Origin: Brachionus plicatilis
Lineage: Eukaryota > Rotifera > Eurotatoria > Ploima > Brachionidae
DNA length: 64,000 bases
Assembly: GCA_010279815.1 (NCBI GenBank)
Contig: QEOQ01000191.1
Coordinates: forward strand, 1,064,893 to 1,128,892
Direction: 5' to 3'
Of the stretch, positions 59,001 through 64,000 are shown one piece after another. The notes below the pieces were generated by a model. The model had not been told where the DNA came from and ran no database searches. It worked only from the letters and a program-made list of their open reading frames with translations. Positions within the stretch are counted from its first letter, which is position 1; every line of letters starts with the position of its first letter. Both the position numbers and the translations under genes were made by a program.

Positions 59001-62000
59001 TTTTGGTAAACAATCCATTATTGGTTATAGAAAAAATTATTTAAATTTCTTTAAGTGGTTTGAGCTGATATCAAATTAAGAAAATCATTTTACTTTCAAT
59101 TTTTAGATTCAACTTAGAATCAAAAATTAATAAAAAAGAATTTTAAAAATATCTGATTATATTTATGATTGTATTGGTACAAATTAATTTTGAATATTTT
59201 TCGAATTTAGGTATTCATCATTTATTAAATTAAAATTCAACTTACTTAATTATTGGAAATTTGAAAAATTTTGTATAGAAAGGCTCATTTTTAATCTGTT
59301 CGGTGTTTTTTTCCGATTTCAAAAGCATCATAAATGTTTCAAAATAGTTCTGAATGGAACTGTCTGATAAGTTCTCACTCATTTCATGAATCAAATATTT
59401 TATGAATCTTAATTTAAATTTACACTCAATGAAATAAAAAATAAAGTGAAAAATAAATTTTACTTAATACTTTCAGACACATTTGAGTCGTACTGATACA
59501 GTTTGATAATATTTAGCAAAATTTTAATTTTTATTTCCGGAAATCCAACTTGATCAACAGACAACTCTTTGTTGGTTTCGCATATTTTGTAAATATCAAA
59601 CAAGCCTTTTAGTATTGATATGCACCTTCTCAACAAACATTTAAAATACGAACTCCTGATGATTGTTGAATCGTTTTCGATTAACCGAAATACTCTTCCC
59701 GAAGATATGTATTGGTAAAAAGCAGCCTGATGATGCATTCCAAAATGATCATAAACTAAACTTATATCCAAATAGCGCCGTATCTAGACACATTAAAAAT
59801 TTTAAAAATTTTATTAGCTAAAAAATTTTTTGTCAACTTTTTCTTCTTCACTCAAATCCACATTAGAAATATAAATAACTTGTCTCAATATTTCTAGGGC
59901 TTCGTTCTTCATATTTTTTTCCATAAAATATTTTGTTATCATCATGCTGGCTTCTAAACCAAATATTTTAGTCTCTTTTTTGGCCAAATAATGGTTCAAA
60001 ATTTCGATATAATTTTTTGAAAAATTTGACGAGTCCAAAATTTGCGATTGATCTTTGGTTTTTTTGAACAATTGTGTTATTTTTTTTAAAGATTTTTGTT
60101 TATTTTCACCATCTTTAAAAAAAATTTGAATTAAATTAAAATTTGAAAAAAATTTAAAATTTAATTTTTTTAACCAAAAGATGCCAAGGCAAAACATATT
60201 GGCTCAATTTGACGGATTAAGAAATTAATATAAAGAATATGATTCAGTAAAGCGTCAAACGTTAATAAATCTATTTAAAGAAATATTATTAGTAAAAAAC
60301 ATAAATATTCAATCTTTTTTGAAATTGGAACATAAAATAGAATATTTAATTTTAACATTAAACAATTCAATTATTTCTTGGTGCTGAATAAGTCAAAATT
60401 TAGCTAAAAATTTGAATTTTGGGTTCATTTTGAGTTAAATTATAAAATGAAAAGATGAATCTCCTTAATAAAACTAGTCATATGTTTTACAAAATTAGAC
60501 TTATTATTCTTAATTAAGTGATTGTTTAAATTATTTTTTTAATTTACACAACAAATTTTTTCCCATTAGCACTTATTCTTAACATTTTAAAATTTATAAA
60601 AGTTCGAAGCGGCGTTAAATTCTGTACAAATTGAACAAAAGTTTTAAGCAAACAAAATGTAACATCCTTTGTTAATTTCTTTTTTAAATCATTCAAATCA
60701 AAAATCAAATTATTGCTTCATGAAAAAATTTATTCTAGGTTTAAATATATATTTTTATTTCAAAGGTACAGCATGGACTATGTTGAAAGTTTTTTTCGAG
60801 AAATCTTTAATTTTAATTCTCAAAAATTTATACTGAATTTCGTATCTTCATATTTCCATTTTGATAAAAAAAATTTAATTAAAAAATTCAGAATTTATTG
60901 ATAGTAATATATGTATTTTCTCGTACAATGGTAACAATTAGTTTTTATATTTTGTTCATGATTTTTATACCAAATTTCCTAGTTACGTGCTTTTTCAGAA
61001 ATTTTAGGGTATTTGCAGAAGCTGATTTTAAATTGCTCAATAAATAATTTATCAGATACAATTTTCAGAATAAATTTTAGACTTCTAGGAAAATTTTTTT
61101 TAGTGTATTTTTAATCTAAGATTATGAAAAAAAAATACAATTAACATTTAAAAAATTTTTCTAAAAACTAAAATTATTTATAAACAAGTCAAATTATGTC
61201 AAAGATCGACTTGAATTTAAGTTACTTAGGTGACACAGTGGGCAGGAATTTATCTTTACAACAAAATTAAAAGAATGCGATGATTTGGAGATGAATTTAG
61301 AATTAAAACATTCACGTGATCATCAATATGAGAACAATAAAAAACCAAATAAATATAAAAATATTTTAATTTTTCAATTTTTTTTTTCAAATTTACAATA
61401 TAACTGAAAAATTATGACTATTTTTGATAAACATAACTCTTTAAAGTGGGTCTTAGCCCCTTTTAATTTTCGGATAGGGAGGCACCCCTCAGCCCTTCTC
61501 TGGCTTTGATGCTGCTTTAAATTAAGACTTTATAATTTAATGATTTTTGGTAAAGATTAACTTCTTTTCAATTCTCTAAAAGCTTTATCATTTTCTTTCA
61601 CACTAAAATCATTTTCAAAAAGATATAAAAATATTACTTTTATTGGATCCATTGGCAGTTGGCTCGACACTTGAATTTGTTTTATTTTTTTCGTATAAAT
61701 AAGATGAAGAGTAAAGACTTTCATAAGCTGACGAATACCACAAAGTGTCACCAATTTTTTCGCAAGCCTGCGAAAAGTAATTCACAGCTTGCTCCAAATG
61801 GTTCATCATAAAGTAGTAATCACCCTTGATTTTTTTCAAGCGTCCCAGAACATCGCTTTCGTTGAGCACACTGATCGAAAGGCCTCTGGGCGCTTCTTTT
61901 TCATCATTTTTCTTTTCAATCGGAGTTTTCACAAAATTCCAAAAGTAATTCAGCCGCTTTTCAGCATTTTGGCTCAAGTCAGTGATTATTTTGGCAAAAT

Positions 62001-62934
62001 TGACCAGGATACCATCTGCACATTCTGAAATAGCATTCGTAATAGCAATTTTGTCTGTTTCTATCAAAGCATTATAAGTGTCATCAATGTCACGGGCAAA
62101 AATAAAATCCAAATACACAATGTCCTTTTCCATGGATTGGAGTAGTTTTTTTAGCTCGGCCTCGCTGACTTGGACTTGTTTTGGCTCGGGTGACTTTTGA
62201 TTTTGGTCCAACAGATTATCAGATATCAGGCCGAGGCTTACGTTTTGGTGAACAAAGCTGACATTGTCGCTCAAGCTACTAGGGATGTTTTCAAAAGAAG
62301 TTTGCGCCAATAGACTCGAATCAATTGTAGAAATTGAATCCAGCTCAATGTTCGGGTGGCTCGGGACATTGGGCTCTACTTTTGAACCATGTTTTCGAAT
62401 GGTCTTCTGAAATTCTTCACTCATCTCGTGTTTTTTGTGCACATCAATAAACAATTTACTACAGATAAGAGTTTTTTTTAATTTTTCTTTTTCCTGTTGA
62501 AAGTTTTTAATTGATATATAGATGTCATCGTCTGTTTTGCAGGAAGCAAAGGCCACCAGAGCAAAGGGAGACTTCCAAGTGAAAACATTGCACCATTCGA
62601 GAATTTCAGGTGAGTAGGTTCTTTTTTTGAAGCGAAGATTGATGTAGTGTTTTTTGGCCGAGTTTGATTTGGTGTTTTCCATATTGGTTTTTAAAGTGGT
62701 GAAGTTTTTGTTCAGATAATCGTAGAATTGGCAAAAAGAGCACTTAGTGGACATTCTGTTTTGGTTAAAATCGAAAGAGTCGTTGGAATGAGTGGACAAG
62801 TGATGACACTCGGACTCATCAAAGCAGTCACATGATAAAAATTGATCGGGGCAAGGGTCGCCTTCGAATACATTTTTGACCAGAAATAGGATTTTATTCG
62901 GGTCATTTATCTTGTAATCAAAGTCGATGTTCAT
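56012..62934 (-). CDS. TRAPPC9: TRAPP II complex subunit TRAPPC9 (NIBP/Trs120), nine exons
   Basis: Exons on the minus strand are 62934-61638, 60112-59838, 59783-59464, 59407-59246, 57860-57736, 57679-57428, 57377-57128, 57078-56235 and 56182-56012. Every join keeps phase and yields 1231 aa (human about 1148). Introns are 49-56 nt except intron 1 (1525) and intron 4 (1385). Blocks I recognise include GDYYFMMNHLEQAVNYFSQA, VIYISNVDLSEEEK joined to IRRYLDISLVYDHFG, EPFYTKFFKFPIIN, IEIFFTNPLPIEIK, GTFRVIGYKILVF and IKIKKFNLESLF, all collinear with the human protein. The subunit belongs to TRAPP II, a tether and Rab GTPase exchange factor at the trans-Golgi; the mammalian protein is also linked to NF-kB signalling. 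The first 100 residues are Cys/His-rich and divergent. Codon use is AT-rich. The intron 2 donor is GTTGAC. Confidence 0.92.
58260..58806. mobile_element. GGGTC-ended DNA transposon in TRAPPC9 intron 4
   Basis: The 531-bp body 58268-58798 begins GGGTCTTGCCTGTTATGTGA and ends CGATTTGG's inverse plus GACCC. Flanking octamers AAAAATTT and AAAAATTC differ at one base, fitting an 8-bp target duplication. GTGACCA motifs recur along both arms. Compared with the left arm, the right arm lacks about 64 bp, as if GGGTC had been joined to an internal GTC. It shares its ends with the element in HECTD1 intron 2. Confidence 0.8.
60113..61637 (-). other. TRAPPC9 intron 1
   Basis: AT-rich, with no convincing exon. 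The short plus frame at 60713-60901 has no supporting features. Confidence 0.45.
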
Positions 62935-64000
62935 CTTTAGCTTGAAATTTTCATACTAATAGCAAGGAATTCGACTTTTAACAAAATTTAACAATCTATC
63001 ACACACTAACTTTATTTTAATTTTAAATTAAAAATGAATTTTTGTTTGTAATTTTAATCAAAAAAATTGTTCACATGATTTAAAGTGAAGACGCTCAAAT
63101 TAAATTTTAAAAACTAAACCTATTTAGGTCCTTTGTTTTTGGCTTGTTTTAGTTTTGTTTAAATTATCTATGGGCAAAAATTATGCTTAAAATTTTAAAC
63201 AAGAATAAGCAAGTATAAATAAACTTTTAATTAAAAAATGATAAAATTAAATTTAATTATGTAGCTAGCGCATTGATATATTTACTTTCAGAACAAAAAA
63301 ATTTAATATTTTTTATTAAACATCTTTTGGAGTTTTAGTTTTTATTTGAATAAAAATTGAATTAAACATCTTTTGGAGTTTTAGTTTTTATTCGAATAAA
63401 AATTGAATTAAAATTCAGATCAAATATGAAAATTAAACATAATTATTCAATTTTTATCTTGTTGATGGATATTTTAAAAATCTTTTAGCTTTAAAAGATG
63501 ATTTAAATCAAAAAATTAGTATGGAATGAAGGATAAGGGAAAACTGAAAAATTTTCAAAAAACAGACCATCAAAATTTTTTTTTTGAAAATTGATTATTG
63601 AATTAAAAAGCTGTTTTTTAACCTTCGATAGAAATATTTAAATTTTCTTTATTTTTTTATAAAATTGCTATCTTAAATGTACAATATTCTTTTTTTAAAG
63701 TATATTATAAAAATCAATTAATATGGAATGAAAAGGACACTAGTCTGCTTTAAAAACTTGAAACTATCATTAACAGTGTCTTCCACGCTGTGTAACCAAT
63801 TTAATTTTGCTCAATGGTATCCGGCACACGTCTCAATTAGGTAACCACGGAACTAAGTGACCAATTTAAAATTAAATATTTCTAAGTGACCAATTTTATT
63901 AATTAAGTAGTCGTGATTTATATTTTTGTAACAAATAAATTTTAAATAAAAATAACATAATTTGCTTTAATTATTATTTATTTACAAAATTATCTGTTTT
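62935..64000. other. Intergenic DNA upstream of TRAPPC9
   Basis: No gene is recognised up to the window edge. It holds the 46-bp tandem duplication at 63315-63406. At about 63780-63910 there is a patch with GGTAACCAC and AAGTGACCAATTT strings resembling the GTGACCA motif of the intronic GGGTC elements; a related element may run out of the window. Confidence 0.4.
63315..63406. repeat. 46-bp tandem duplication
   Basis: Two adjacent copies of a 46-bp unit starting ATTAAACATCTTTTGGAG differ at one base (TTTGAA versus TTCGAA). A partial third unit follows. Confidence 0.9.

Noticed and set aside
61557..62906. Small frames overlapping TRAPPC9 exon 1
   Set aside because: They are alternative-frame shadows; the 432-codon frame matches TRAPPC9 and splices in phase to exon 2.

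Overview
This is a eukaryotic, almost certainly animal, chromosome segment. Three conserved multidomain genes can be read end to end: RNA polymerase II subunit RPB2, the HECT E3 ligase HECTD1 and the TRAPP II subunit TRAPPC9/NIBP. The non-coding DNA is extremely AT-rich. Introns fall in two classes, 49-63 nt or more than 1.3 kb, and the long ones are loaded with transposon debris. I infer a small AT-rich invertebrate genome, most plausibly a monogonont rotifer of Brachionus type. This rests on AT-richness, tiny introns and the look of the RING/coiled-coil gene; it is not proven by anything in the window.

Layout. 1-3.7 kb: intronless RPB2 on the plus strand. 3.9-4.3 kb: a nine-copy 41/43-bp satellite. 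5-6.2 kb: two palindromic elements. 7.4-8.3 kb: a two-exon RING-like/coiled-coil gene. 8.3-30.7 kb: a gene-poor stretch with inverted-repeat elements, hairpins, a 5'-truncated LINE, a non-autonomous piggyBac copy with TTAA target duplications, and a tRNA-like short-repeat family next to (AAT)n. It also holds the 3' end of an unrecognised minus-strand gene at 27.15-27.5 kb and weaker coding traces at 19.2-20.4 and 21.4 kb. 30.7-48.3 kb: the complete HECTD1 gene, 5 exons, predicted 2537 aa. 48.3-56 kb: the space between the convergent HECTD1 and TRAPPC9 genes, filled with nested inverted-repeat elements, a PGBD-like transposase tail and a recent 113-bp copy of a TRAPPC9 exon segment. 56.0-62.9 kb: the complete TRAPPC9 gene on the minus strand, 9 exons, predicted 1231 aa. 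62.9-64 kb: intergenic, with a 46-bp tandem duplication.

The host genes are housekeeping functions (transcription, ubiquitination, vesicle tethering) and do not form a pathway. All exon joins were derived by hand from GT-AG sites, reading phase and remembered human orthologues; every junction kept phase.

The most interesting signals concern structure. The satellite monomer also occurs as a single unit inside a foldback transposon 36 kb away. Two elements with the same GGGTC ends and 8-bp target duplications sit in introns of HECTD1 and TRAPPC9. Decayed copies of the HECTD1 exon 5 splice-acceptor region lie in tandem just upstream of the real one. A short-repeat family shows a hairpin whose arms differ between copies yet stay complementary. 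I found no clear evidence of a wholly new multi-gene system.
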